DNA of 64,000 nucleotides from Azadirachta indica (Eukaryota > Streptophyta > Magnoliopsida > Sapindales > Meliaceae). Shown here piece after piece: positions 11,306 through 23,737 of the stretch (the stretch's first letter is position 1; every line of letters begins with the position of its first letter). The notes under the pieces are model-generated. The model was not told where the DNA came from and ran no database searches. It was given only the letters and a program-made list of their open reading frames with translations. The stretch covers positions 16,273,244-16,337,243 of the forward strand of contig CM040443.1 of the NCBI GenBank assembly GCA_022749755.1. The letters are read 5' to 3'. A program made the translations under genes and the position numbers.

Positions 11306-14300
11306 CTAAAAACAGCAATAGTTAGCAGACAAGGATTAAAAAAAAAAAAAAAAAAAAGCAATAGCACATCCATCACAAGCACTAGGAACAAAATGCAAGG
11401 CAATCAACATTAACATGAATTTGATGGCATAGATAGAAGATAACAATAACGGCAGCACAATTATTTAATCATTTATTTAGTGCAGATTATTTTAAGCACC
11501 AACGGCAGCAGTCTAAATCACAAACAAAGTAACTGACCTGATTATTCATGACCATGTTTTCATATCTAATAATCATGAAGTTTTCTGAGTAAAAATTTAA
11601 TCAGAAGATGTCTTGTCAAAGTACATGTGACAATTAGACGGGGCATACATTGATAATTATAATAATATTAATCCTAATAATAGTAGTTCTAATATGAATG
11701 CCAAATATCTTTTCAAGGAAAAGGTTGCAAAAAATAAAGAGATGATAATAACAGTAAACTTATATCAATAAATGTGAGAAAACTGTCAACAGCATATGGT
11801 AAAATTACGCAAACCTTAAATCCCCGTGATTTCCACTCCTCTGGGCTGCTTGCAACTTGCATTGCCTGTGCCAGTAAATCATCCAGCTGCCTGACTTGAA
11901 CAAGGAGCTTTTTCTTCCAATAATCAAACATAGGTTTTGAGAGCTCCTCTATATTTTCCCAAATCCACAATCTTTGCCTTGTCCGAGTGATGGCTACATA
12001 TAGTTGCTTCAGTTCAGAGCACAAGACATTGTGTTTAACCTCATCGAAGCTTGGGAAGGACCTAGGTGATGTGGAGTCAAGCAGATCTTGTTCCTTCATA
12101 TATTCATATATCACCCTCCATTGATTTTTAAGAGGTGAAGAGCCAAAAAAGTTGTACAACAGTACATCCTATGGGAGGAAGCTGAATAATTCAGTAATGG
12201 AAAACATAGGATTCATAATAACTACTTATGCAAAGGCATGAGAACTTGAATATATAAATTAAAAACATTTTAGACAATAAAAGCAGAGTGGAAGCAGTAG
12301 ACTTCTAATTTTTCCTAGGATTCATGAATCAAAAGAGAGATTTGTATTTTAGGTAAAAATTTAAATTGTTTGAACTAACATAAAACTTCTAGCCATTACT
12401 AACCTGAATTTCAAAATATCTAGTAATTAATTATTGTGTCAAACACACCATCTGAGGACATAATGAGGGTATATTATCTTCCCCTGTTTTCATTCTTAGC
12501 TATAAGAGAAATTTTGTTACAGACAACAAAGCGTCCTGTAACAGTAACCGGAACTTGCAATTCTATATTAGTACCCAGATATACTTATTCTACATTGTGC
12601 ATGGTGAAAAAGTTTTTGCAATAATGAATGACCTGAAATTCAAGGCCCTTGCTCTCCACTATTGTCAGCACAAGAGCTTTCTTCCCAACATGGCCAGAAA
12701 TTTCCTTCCTAGCACAGTCATCCCGCACCAATATAACTTGTTCTGCTCCAAAGCCAACCATATTCCCACCAACATTTCCGTCGTTTCCAAATATTTTTAT
12801 GATTGCATTTTCATTGTCCCCAGATTCAAGCAATACAGGAGGCTCTCCAAATATAAAACTCTTCTCGGGATTTAAAATATCAATAGAGTGAGGGAAGAAA
12901 CGGTAAAGAAGATCGATAATGCTTTGAGCCAACTTCAGCACACCTGCATGGGTACGGAAGTTCTGACTCAAACTTAGAATGTCTGAGAGTTGTCCTTTCT
13001 CTTTCCTTCCACTATTTCCAATATTTTTGGATTCCACTACAAACTTATTGTAGAACAGAGATCGTATGTCTTGAAACCTGAAGTCTATTCCCCGAGCAAC
13101 TGTTTGTGCTGTATCTCCCGAAAAAACAAAACCCTCTTCAGCATTTCTGCAGATATATTTGAAAAGAGCAATTTGACTCATGGTAAGATCTTGAACTTCA
13201 TCAACATAAACAAAATGAATCTCGTCACCCCTGTAACGTTCTGATTTAAGTCGACGATGAAGATCACTAACCAGATCAGCCAAATCAAATTCACCATTTC
13301 TCATCTTCATTTGTTCATAGCTTTCAAAGATGTCATAAATTTTCTCTCTCTTCTGCCTTCTTAAGGTGGAAACCCTGCTCTCTGATAACTGAACATAATC
13401 ATCTCTAGTGAGTTTACCACCACTAACCTCCATGGATTGGAGGCTGCCTTTTATATGAGATATAATCTCAATAAAGACTCTAGAGGAATCAAGCTTCTTT
13501 GTGAGTTGTGAATTAAAATGGGGCCAGTATGAGGAACTAAACTTTTCATAAGTTACTTCCTTTGTCCTTATGAAATTCCGTAAGGAAACTAATCTTAAAT
13601 GTTGAGTCCAACCAGCAGAAGGTTTCTCTATGTCATGAAATCTCTTAAAGTATGAATTTCCCAATGTCTCATCCAGCATCAGCAAGAACTTATGAAATGT
13701 TATGACAAGAGGGTAAGATTTAGCTGGAATATCAACAAAAGAATTCTGGATATCCTTGAATTGCGCCGCATCATCAATATCATCAATATCCATTAAACTG
13801 CTTTCTGCAGGAAACTCCCCACCAAAGGCAGAGCTGCAGATTTAACAAGGCCTATCATTAGACAGCAAACATCCTCCATGTAGCAAATGTGAAGCAGTAC
13901 ATTAATATAATGAAGCAATTTAATAAATACAGCTGAGAACCTAAAGATGCTAAATACTATAGTTCAAGGTAATAAGTAAACAGCAGTGATCAATACTAGG
14001 CTCCTTCAACTCAGTTCCGCTGCAAATCACAATTGTCACATAATTTAACAGATGCATCAATCAAAATCAACAAGTCAAAATACCAACATTCACCAGAAAG
14101 TGACAGCTTATTTTGTAAATAGAATGTTCAGATCCACAACAGTTTGAAATTAAAAACTGCAGCTCATATTCTGAACACTTAGGAAAGAATCATCATTATT
14201 AAATAGTAAAATCCCATTTCCAAGCTATTGGGACAGAAAAAAAGTTTCCAACAAGATAATGCATAGTAAATTTGATATATTTGCCTTTAAAATTCAACAT

Positions 14301-17300
14301 GATAACGGAGGAAAAAGTTCCCTAATGTTTTTAACCAACTGATTTGTCTGTTTAATTCGAAAAAATGGTGTTTCAAGAAATAAAAGAACACACAAAATAA
14401 AGATAAAAAAGAAAGTTTTGACTTTCCTTTTACTTAAATATATGTTCATTCCCAGGATGAGGATTCTTATTTCTATCTGCCAATTGCTTCTACACATGGA
14501 CAAAAAGGATTTCCCCTATAAGCTCCTACTATCAAAAGCATTAATCCCATTTAAACTTAAACTAATAAGCTAGTCCCAGCTGTCATGCTGTTAGGGCTTT
14601 TAGTCATTCTATTTTGGGGCAGAAGCCTAACATATGCCAATCTATGACACTCCAAAAGAGAAAATGCACCTAGAAATGTGCCCGTATAAAAAGCAGAAAA
14701 ATAAAACACTGTCATCAAATTTATTAGAAGTTACTAATTTCAATCATATCAAAGAGAGAAAACAAAGTCAAACAGAAACCCAAAAAAAAAAAAAAAAAAT
14801 TGGAGAGCAAATGCAGTGGCAATGAATTTCAGCATTCAATTTGGCCTGCATAAAACATACCCACCACCATTTGAAATTTATGGCACACTACAGATTCTAA
14901 GATTTCAACTCCATAACACCATGATGGTTCACTGGTGAGTGAAACAACTTTACATCGGAAACAAAAACTATACTAAAATATGATTACTCATCTAAACTAG
15001 CCATAGTCAGTAAAACCAGCCCTTTAACCAAAACTTGTAGGATATCAGACAGCTGTAGGATCTGACCAGGAATCTAAACAAGCCTAACTTGACTATCTTA
15101 CAACCCCTCCAAATTAAGCTGAATGAAAAAGGAAAGAGTATCTGAGTCTCAGAAGTCTTTGAAGTAGAGGCCAAAAGAGAAACAAAATGTTGAATTTTCT
15201 AATTTTCCAGAACAGAAACAAAGAGAGGGAGAACCAATAACTTAGAGCCCAACTTATCCAAAATCAAGGAAGATTGTCATTTCTAGTTTAAAGGTGAAAA
15301 AGAAACTTGGCAAAGGAAAAATCTAATAGCCATTTTCATTGAAAAACCAATGCACCTTTTCATCTGAGAAATATGTTGCTTTACAGCAAAACACAACTTA
15401 GGACTGACTGTCACAAATAATTGGCGCAAGAAATCACTTTTCCCCACATTATCCTCAGCCAAAGGCGTATTTTGATCTACCCCATAGGATCCTTCCTCCA
15501 CCATGTGGTGCAGTTTTTCTCTCTGAAATAATTTCATTGTAAGAACAGTAGTTTTTCCAGTACCCGACCGACCAAGTATAAAGGTGCTTCTGGGAGAAAG
15601 GATCATATCCAATTGTTCATCAGTTACTTCAAATGGAAGATCCAATTCTCTACCATCACGGTCAGAAAGCAGGTGATTCACTACACTCCTTGATAAGGAG
15701 TAGAATTTCATCAGCAACAGACTGTCAACAACCTTTGAATTCTCAATATAGCTGCTACTATCAGAAGCAGCCCCACTTAAATCACTCCCCCTTTCATTGT
15801 CAGCAACATTCTTGAACCTCACAATATTTGAAGAGGCTTCCCAAGTCTTTGGAACCTCCAAATTCCTTTGTCAAAAGAAACAAGGCAAAAATAGTTAGAA
15901 ACAAAATTTCAATCAAACATGAGAACAAACAACCATATTCTCTTAATCCTAGCAACATGGCATCCAGAATTTTGGATGCTTATATCCATCAGGGTCGGTT
16001 AAAAAGAATAGACGTACCCCTCGAAAGACTTTTCTTTGCAGCGGTTAATATAATCATCAGTATAATTTACAAATATATTATCTAAACGCGTTGCCAATTT
16101 CGGGACGTTCTCCAAAGGCAATATATCCCAGACTTTCAAAACTTGGATGTACTGCGATTCCTTCATTATGTCAATTGTACAGATTATATAGAGACTTTCG
16201 ACCTTGAATTGCTTAATGATGTGTAAAGAACTTTCACAAACTAAGTCTATGTTGCTCTTCTTAGGTTGCCAGCCACTAGAAAGTTTCAGTAGAAGGTTGA
16301 TAACTGACCCCTTTGTCTGGCCTGAGGTCAGCTTTTTAAAAGATTTCAGAAAGTTATCACTGAAAATAACCTGGAAATAAGGAGAAAGAAGTTAAGAACA
16401 ATATCCGTGCTAGCCTTAACAAGGAAGACTGATTGGAAACAAAGTATAACAACTGAGATTAAATACCTTCCACCTCTGACTTCTAAAAAGTATGCTTTCC
16501 CCATTAAGCAATTCATCCAATTCATCGAGCTCTTTCTTGACCTCTAATATTGCTTTGGCCAAATCCTTATCTTCATCAGCATTGAAGAAACAATGACGAG
16601 CCTTAGCATCACATACTAAGGTTTCCCAAACAGATTCAGTACGTGTTAAAGTTCTTGCATTCCCCAAAATCCAAAGACAGTGCCTACGATGGGTCAATTG
16701 GACAGCAGTTATTCACCATAGATGTTAAAATAATCCAAACAAAATGTACTCTTAAGATTTTTAGTATCACCTAGCCCTTGTAAGAGCAACATTGACTCTC
16801 TGAGGCTTGGATAAGAATCCAATTGATCCACTTCTGTTGGATCTTACAGTTGACATTATTATAATGTCCTCTTCTCCTCCGTGGAAACCATCAATGGTCT
16901 TCACTTTCACAGAAAAGCCATCCTTGTTCTCATATTTACTTTCAACTTTTTCTTGGATTGTCGCTACTTGAGCACTGTAAGGAGACAGTATACCAACACT
17001 AATCTTCTGTTTTGAGCCAGTCCAAGCTGCATATTATAGATTACAAGGATATCAAAAAGGAGATAGATTATTATTGATTATAACTTTCCATGGCAAATAG
17101 ATAAAATGAAAGACTTCATCTTGATAGACATTCTTCAATAGACTATGATATGAAGAGCTAAAATTTACTTTACGCCTAAGGAAAGCGAAAAGGCGCAGAT
17201 TTTGTTGAGATGACAAGGATACCCCTTCCTCAGTGATGCAGTCAGAATGCTCACAGCATTTCATTTATCTCATAATTATATAATTCAATCAATTAATTGC

Positions 17301-20300
17301 ACCATTGCCCCTAAATAATCACCTTTCCTCTTCCCTTTTCTCAATTATGTTTGCATGCTAACAGTTTAATTATATAAGGATCGTTGCATGCACTAATCTA
17401 AAAGACACAATAATGGTAGCAGAACCTAGCACAAGATATGAAGCATAAACTGTTTCTCAAAGGCAGTATCAGGAGTCAATCAAGTAAACAATAAGCTTAT
17501 ACAATGATGCTGACAGTTCACATGTTAAAAGAAAAGTATCTTTAGATGGTAATATGAAACGAGACTCCAACACATACCTTTGTACAAGTTCTGCAGAATT
17601 TTTCATCACTGCAGATACCTCAACCATATTTCTATAGCTGTCAATGAACTCTTCTCTTCCACCAAATATATTGATGAATGAATATGGACCATACATTGGC
17701 CCCGGCAAATATTGTTTTTCATAGCTTCTTTTTTCAACATTTGGTGCATCAACAATCTTGTTGTCATAAAAGTATGAGTTTGGAAAGAAGCTAATAGATG
17801 GATGCATTCTGTACTGCATACTGAGTAGGTGTTTTGAGTGCCCCAAATAGCTCAACCTCTCAAACAAACTTCTACCAAAACAAGCGTCATCAGCGACCTG
17901 ATTGAAAGTATAAAGGATAAAAGAAAAATGAATAAGAGAAGAAATAAAAATGTATAGGAATAAAAATATTCGAACTCAAGTTCAAACATCTGAAGGGGGG
18001 AATGCAAAGGAGAAAAAGGAAATAACATGTCCAAATAACAACCTACATTGCTTTCAACCACCGCTGGCAATTGGCAGTCATCACCAATGAGTATAGCATG
18101 CTTTATACCCCGGAGCTGTAGAGGTATGGTTAACTCACTCTCTTTCAGTTGTGCAGCTTCATCGATGACAAGAAAATTTAGCGGCTCCATTGCAACTGAA
18201 TGCAGCTTAAAAGAACTGCAAGCAGTGCAAAAAATTAAGGAAGCCATTCTGAGACAGAAATCCTTAAGAAATTGTTTGTTCATAGCACTTGGAAGGTCAA
18301 GATCATTAAGAGAACTCCAAAGATTTCTTAAAACAGAATGACATTCACTTCTCCTCTGGTGCAAATGCAACAGGTACTTTTTACCAAAAAATGCCCGAGA
18401 GTAATCTTCAATTGCTGAATGTGAAAAAAGTTCCTCAATTTCTTCAGAAACCACACAGTCTTGAAACAATAGTGTTTCCAAAGAATCAAGTGAATTTATG
18501 AGGGCAACCATGTCTTGAAAATTATTTTCTAAAATGTAACTTCTGGGTATATGAGTACACAAGTTAAAAATGCAATTCCTAAGTGGAGTTGCAGTGCATT
18601 CAAATCTTTCTCTCATAAACTGAAGAAAAGGCTTGCTCCCATCAATTTCCTTCCCGAACTCTCTCTCTTTGATCTCATATTTATTACCATCTCCCTCCTT
18701 CATCAATTCATTTTCCAAAAAGATATGGTAGTGAGAAACACATTCCTCCAGAAAATCTATCATCGAAGCAAAGCAATGCCTCCAACCAGTGAGCGGTGCA
18801 AAGCACTCTGCCAGCCTCTTAATACGATAGTCCAAATATATCTCTTCAATTCCCACATCAACTTTGAGTCTCTCATTATTTCCAAATAAGAGAATCTCTC
18901 CCAATGGATAAAACAGAGGATGTCCATGAGAATCTCTTTCAACTGATTCTTTCACTAATGTTAGAACACGAGAGGCCACTTCTTTAATTGCAACATTTGT
19001 TGGAGCACAAACAAGTGTTCTGCAATTCATTTTCAATAGAATAAAGACCAGCATGCTAACAGTTTTAGTTTTCCCTGTCCCTGGAGGACCCCATATAAGG
19101 TCAACAGTGGCCTTGTGGTCAAGATCACAATGCATTCTACTAAGACAAGAATAAACAGCCTCCAGTTGTGAATCATTTAGGATAGATAATAAACGATGAC
19201 AAGATATCTCATGCCAGATCCATTCACTTTGCACAGGACAGAGTTCACATTCTTTATCAGCCTGACACTTAAACAAAAATTTCAATTAAAACTCATAACA
19301 GTTATTTTCAGAAAGGAAGAGTACATTAAACTATGAAATTCCAATTAAAATCTCAACAGTTATTTTCAGAAAGCAAGAATACATTAAACTATGAAACATT
19401 ATGACTGATACAAAAGAAAATCTAATGCTAATGCTATGGTATCAAGAAAAAGAAAATCTGACTAAAAGAAATCATCTATGAAACACTTACCACCGCATCG
19501 GTGCATAAAATTTTCTTGATAACCCTTAAATTTCCATGCCTATGCAATGAGATCCATATTCTTCGGTTAGGAAGTATATTTGACAAGAAAATCACATACA
19601 GTGATTTCCTATTATCATCGACTTGGATGTCTTTACCAACCTCAATTCTGAAGCAAGTTGGTGTAGTATCAGTTTCATCCTTATCCTCATCCTCTGGGAC
19701 TTTTATTACTGATACAAAACTCCACACCCTTCCCAACCTTTGCAAATCATCAGCAGTTTCGGGCTTAGCATCTGCGAGAACTAAAATATCCCCTGGCAAT
19801 GTTTTGTATGGTTCTTTCCCACGATTACTGAACCTGTTCTTCCAGTCATCAACCTTAATGTCATATAACTTTGTTCCATATGGCTTGGATTCCTCAAAAG
19901 CAACCACTTCAGCAAAAGGTGCTGTTGAAATAGTTTCCAAGCTTGAAAAAAGTTGTGCTCGCGTTTCTTCCAATAAAGGAAAAACAAATGACCTAAAATA
20001 TTGCTCAACAGATTGAAATGATAATGGAATTTTTTCCACCTACAAGGATTGAAACAGTGGTTCAGTTCAGAAAAGCATATTGAATGAAATATTTGGCAGA
20101 CAGTATAAACTCAAATATAAGACAAACCTAACTGGCATAAACATGTTAGGAGGAAAAATACTACAAAAATCTTAGATTTAACATATAAGAGAAACACAGC
20201 TAGCCAACAAGTGTGGATGTTTAAAGATTTGCACATAAGACGACCAGTCACATACCTGTTCATGCTAACCTAGCCTCGTAGGATACTGAAGGCACTTATA

Positions 20301-21713
20301 TAAACTATTTATAGCCTTAATGCTACTATCTTTGAAGCCTAAATTTGTTAATAAGGAATAGTTGAGTGCAAGAGACTTGATGTGAAAGACTTCACAAATA
20401 AGAGAAGACCCACCTGAAACTTCTTGGTCAATCATCTCATCAACTGAAGAAGATGAACATCAAATGGTATTGATTTGAGCATACCTTTAAAGTCTATGGA
20501 AATAGTCCTCAAAATGAAATGCAGCTAAGGACTTCTCCAATTATTTGACCAGATCAAGGAACATCCTTTAAATTTGCACAGCTTTAAACCTAATTGGTTT
20601 GTCTAAGAAAATACATACTGTTAAAGAGTTTGGCATTTATCTTCAAGTTTAAGCTTCTAGGTCAAATGATAACTTACCGTGACATTAGAGCGGGTTTGGC
20701 CTTACAGTGTTATGTTTGAAAACCCGCAGGCAATATAATTAGTCCCAGTGACAAGCCCATTATATGAATTCATGCTTGCATGTGAGGGATGATGTTGAAG
20801 TGCTTAAATATTACTTTTTCAGCTCTACCTCAAGTTTAAAGTTTTAGGTCAAGTAGTGACTCAACAGATAATAATTGATTACTTGTTAAACAACTATCAG
20901 CTCCATTCTTAACTATCTTTGAATAGTAATTTTACTAACAGGTAGTCTTCTCCCACGTTCCTTGAGAACTAAAATTATTTTAACATCCTAAATATAGCTA
21001 ATCTGATCTTAGAACAATATCCGAAAGTTCAACTTGAAAAGCATATTCAACATTAATAATAATTGAAAGAGAAATGCTGGACATACTTATTACAGTATCA
21101 AACAAACTGCCAATTCAGAGTACCAACATAAAAAGTAAACCAACTTTATCAACAAGATAATGAATTCGAATTCTCTCATGATCATGATCTTCAATCACGT
21201 CAAGCCCCAATATCAGAAAACTTCGAATCCTTATAAAGCAGTATTTTGACCCTTTTTGAAAAATGATCTAGACTTCAAAAAGTTTTGAAGCACTTGTACA
21301 ACTGTTGCAATACAAAGTTCATTCTATTTGCTGTTCATTTATGTTAACTATTGATCACAACTTTGTTATGCGTCACATAAATGAACAGATTAAGAAAGAA
21401 TCCTAACGTGCTAGAAAATATACACGTTAGAATTAGCAGGTAGTGTATAAAAACCAAAAAGGGATTGGGCAGGTAAGCGTACAAAGTTAATCATAATTAA
21501 GATAAAACCGCAGTTTCAGAAGAATCTGCAATAAATTATTGAAAAAGCTGCAAAATGGAAGATGAAAATGGAGAAGAAAGCAAACCTTTTCCGTGAAAGA
21601 TTATCATTAAATATATCCTCAAGAGACCAAGAAAACAAAGTATCAGTGAAACCATAGTCATTGGGAACAGCTTTCTTATTGCTGCTAGTGCTACTACCTT
21701 CACCTTCCATCAT
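7070..21713 (-). CDS. Giant dual-helicase protein, Sen1/UPF1-like plus UvrD/TRANK1-like (copy A)
   Basis: This is a 14-exon gene read on the minus strand. Exons in transcription order: 21,586-21,713; 19,491-20,039; 18,047-19,261; 17,578-17,897; 16,771-17,026; 16,467-16,683; 16,018-16,370; 15,356-15,865; 12,633-13,833; 11,815-12,168; 11,068-11,305; 7,644-10,319; 7,408-7,562; 7,070-7,226. All junctions are GT-AG. The product would be about 2,780 residues: a Sen1/UPF1-like SF1B helicase, then a UvrD-like SF1A helicase, then a helical TPR-like region. This matches the large plant proteins annotated as TPR and ankyrin repeat-containing protein 1-like or UvrD-like helicase. The start is the first of two adjacent ATG codons. 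The frame breaks at exons 1, 4, 12 and 14, each by one base. The gene is therefore either decaying or carries consensus errors. RNA unwinding is inferred from the family. Confidence 0.85.
11815..15865 (-). CDS. Copy A exons 8-10: UvrD/TRANK1-like SF1A helicase module
   Basis: This is the second ATPase of the same protein, about residues 1,015-1,702. Exon 8 has Walker A GRSGTGKT (about 15,550-15,577). Exon 9 has Walker [10 protein letters not shown], motif [15 protein letters not shown], motif [13 protein letters not shown] and the start of motif V (VESKGLEFQ), which continues across the splice into exon 10 (DVLLYNFF). Exon 10 has motif [18 protein letters not shown]. This is the UvrD/Rep/PcrA motif order as found in animal TRANK1 and related plant proteins. 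All three exons are fully open and the phases across their introns agree. Intron 8 (13,834-15,355) is the longest in this half; I see no gene in it. Confidence 0.88.
16018..21713 (-). CDS. Copy A exons 1-7: Sen1/UPF1-like SF1B helicase module
   Basis: This is the N-terminal half, about 1,014 residues. Exon 1 encodes MMEGEGSS and then FSWSLEDIF. Exon 3 carries the Walker A motif GPPGTGKT (near residue 285, about 19,070-19,095), the Walker B motif [12 protein letters not shown] and motif [13 protein letters not shown]. Exon 4 has QYRMHPSIS, exon 5 has [13 protein letters not shown], and the exon 5/6 junction has VALTRARHCLW. These are the ordered motifs of the Sen1/UPF1/SETX group, which are RNA or RNA-DNA hybrid helicases. 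Two frame problems occur here. One A is missing in the run at 21,596-21,598 compared with copy B. One extra base lies in the T-run at 17,599-17,603, where removing one base turns MKNSAELVQ into the family-like MKILQNLYK and joins exon 5 in frame. Confidence 0.85.
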
Positions 21714-22930
21714 TTCTTCTCTCTATCTCTATCAATCTGCATAACAATAATGAAATAACAAATCACACTTTTAAGTACCCAAATTGTTAAAAGAGAATGA
21801 AGTTACTTCAGTACAAAGAAACCAGCTAATGCAATCCAACGAAGGAAATGAGGAATCTAATAGTACAAAGACATGCATCAAAAGAAAGAGACCATCTTTT
21901 TTTATCATCGTACAACTTCAAAAGCTCTAATTAAGAAATCAATAAACAATCAGAAACCTTAATTGAAAGCTTTCAAAATAAAATGAAACGAATGAGTTGA
22001 CTCCATTCAGTCTTCTCGTTTTTCTTTTTCTTTCTTTTCTTTTTTTTTTTTTTTTTCAACAATCATTTCAACACTATTTTGAGAACAAAAGCAAATAAAT
22101 ATGACTTGTTGAAGAAGGTTTCGAATCCGATACGAACGAGTAAATACATTGTTCTTTCATTTTCTTACCGACAGTCGAGTGTTCTAAATACTAAAAGAGG
22201 GAACTGCTTTCAAAAAATCAATCAATTTTTTATTATTGTTTCTTATTATTATCATTATATAAAAAAAAAAAAAAAAAAAAAGCGTTTGACAAAGAAAGGC
22301 GTTCACATTGGACATCGTAAGCCATCGTTGACGCAGGTTCATTTTTCTACTTAAGGTCAAGTTAAACTTTTAATTATTAATTTGGTATATTTAAAAGAAA
22401 TTAAAACCATATTTAAAAGAAAGTGGTTCCTGAAAAGGATAATAACATTTGTATCCCCTAAACTTTTGGATTATAACCAAATACAAAGGACATTTTAGTC
22501 ACTAAGGTTTCGATTAATTGCATGACAAATCCCACTAATTATAAAAATATTAAAAAAAACACCCATATGTTAATTGATACCATAGGTTTGGCTGATAAGG
22601 TATAATTTTACTATTATATCATTGTTGACTATTAATGCACGTGTAAGTGGTTTCTAACGTAGGAAATACTATCCATATTAGCAAATTTGAATTAAAATTT
22701 TAACATTTCGTTAATGAATTGTTGATTATTATGATTATCAATCACTAACTGTCATTAACCACTATCTAATTTTATTTATTTGGATAACTATAAATATTAT
22801 TAGTATATTTATTAAATACTTTATTCAATAATATCATTTGTTTATTTTAGGTCTAAAGTTGAATTTTTGACACACAAAAATTCAACTTTGAATATGTGGT
22901 GAATAATTGCTCAAACAATAATGGCAAGGG
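17925..22930. repeat. Segmental duplication, unit A
   Basis: This stretch matches 23,612-30,020 in the same orientation, allowing for transposon insertions in the second unit. It spans exon 3, intron 2, exon 2, intron 1, exon 1 and the upstream flank of copy A, and ends inside the left half of a TIR element (from about 22,437). The left breakpoint lies in intron 3, just downstream of the exon 3 donor. Confidence 0.85.
22437..22930. mobile_element. Left part of a TIR element, truncated
   Basis: From aacatttgtatcccctaaac onward this matches the left part of the element at 29,515-30,425 for about 500 bases, including its terminal arm. The right half is absent. The sequence changes abruptly near 22,930, which is also the right edge of the duplicated unit. 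Confidence 0.6.
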
Positions 22931-23612
22931 TACCCTTGCATAAATTAGGGATGGTAAAAATTTTTAATGGGTCAAGGGCCTAAAAGAACTCAACCGTTCA
23001 GGTCAGATTTGAGGGAAACTATTCATGCTTGAATTGAATACGGGTTGAGATGGAATAATTCTCTTTCCCCGACCCGCCCTAGTGCAAAAATATTCAAATT
23101 TTTTTTTTGTTAAATTACAATTATATCTATATCTTTTAATAATTGAATAAATAAGATTCATTGTTTTCATTTATATCAATCAATTCCTTCAAAAGTTTAT
23201 AATTTTATTATTAGTCAATTAAGTCCTTCATATAATATGATTATATTTTTCTAAAAATTTTAAATTCTTAATTTTAAATACATAAAAAAATTCTAGATCT
23301 AAAGAAAACCCTCTTCTATCTCACAATTGTCCTCAAAATATTTTTTTGCCAAATTATCAAAAGTTAAAATCTTTAAGATATATTTTTCTAGTTAATTTTA
23401 TCAATTCTATTTAAAATTATATTATAGTCAATTACCACACTTGTTTGTTTTCTATTTACATAAGTTAATAAAAAATTATAGTGAATTATCAATCAAATTT
23501 GATATTTTGTTCTAACAAAATTATTATTAGTTATAATATTTTATATAAATTGTCTCAATTAGGTTGATGATTATTTTATGAAAAAATTAATTTTTTTTAT
23601 TTTTTTGATAAT
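22930..23612. other. Spacer between the duplicated units
   Basis: No gene is visible. The stretch is AT-rich with one GC-richer patch near 23,030-23,090 (gacccgcccta). It separates the two tandem units and has no counterpart in either. Confidence 0.5.
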
Positions 23613-23737
23613 TTGTGAAATGAATAAGAAATAAAAGTGTATAGAAATAAAAAAATATTCAAACGCAAAGTTCAAAAGTCTGAATGGGGGGAATGCAAAG
23701 GAGAAAAAGGAAAGAACATGTCCAAATAACAGCCTAC

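Noticed and set aside
19501..20016. 171-codon open frame on the plus strand
   Set aside because: It is the exact antisense of copy A exon 2, and its repetition in copy B fits conservation of the minus-strand exon.
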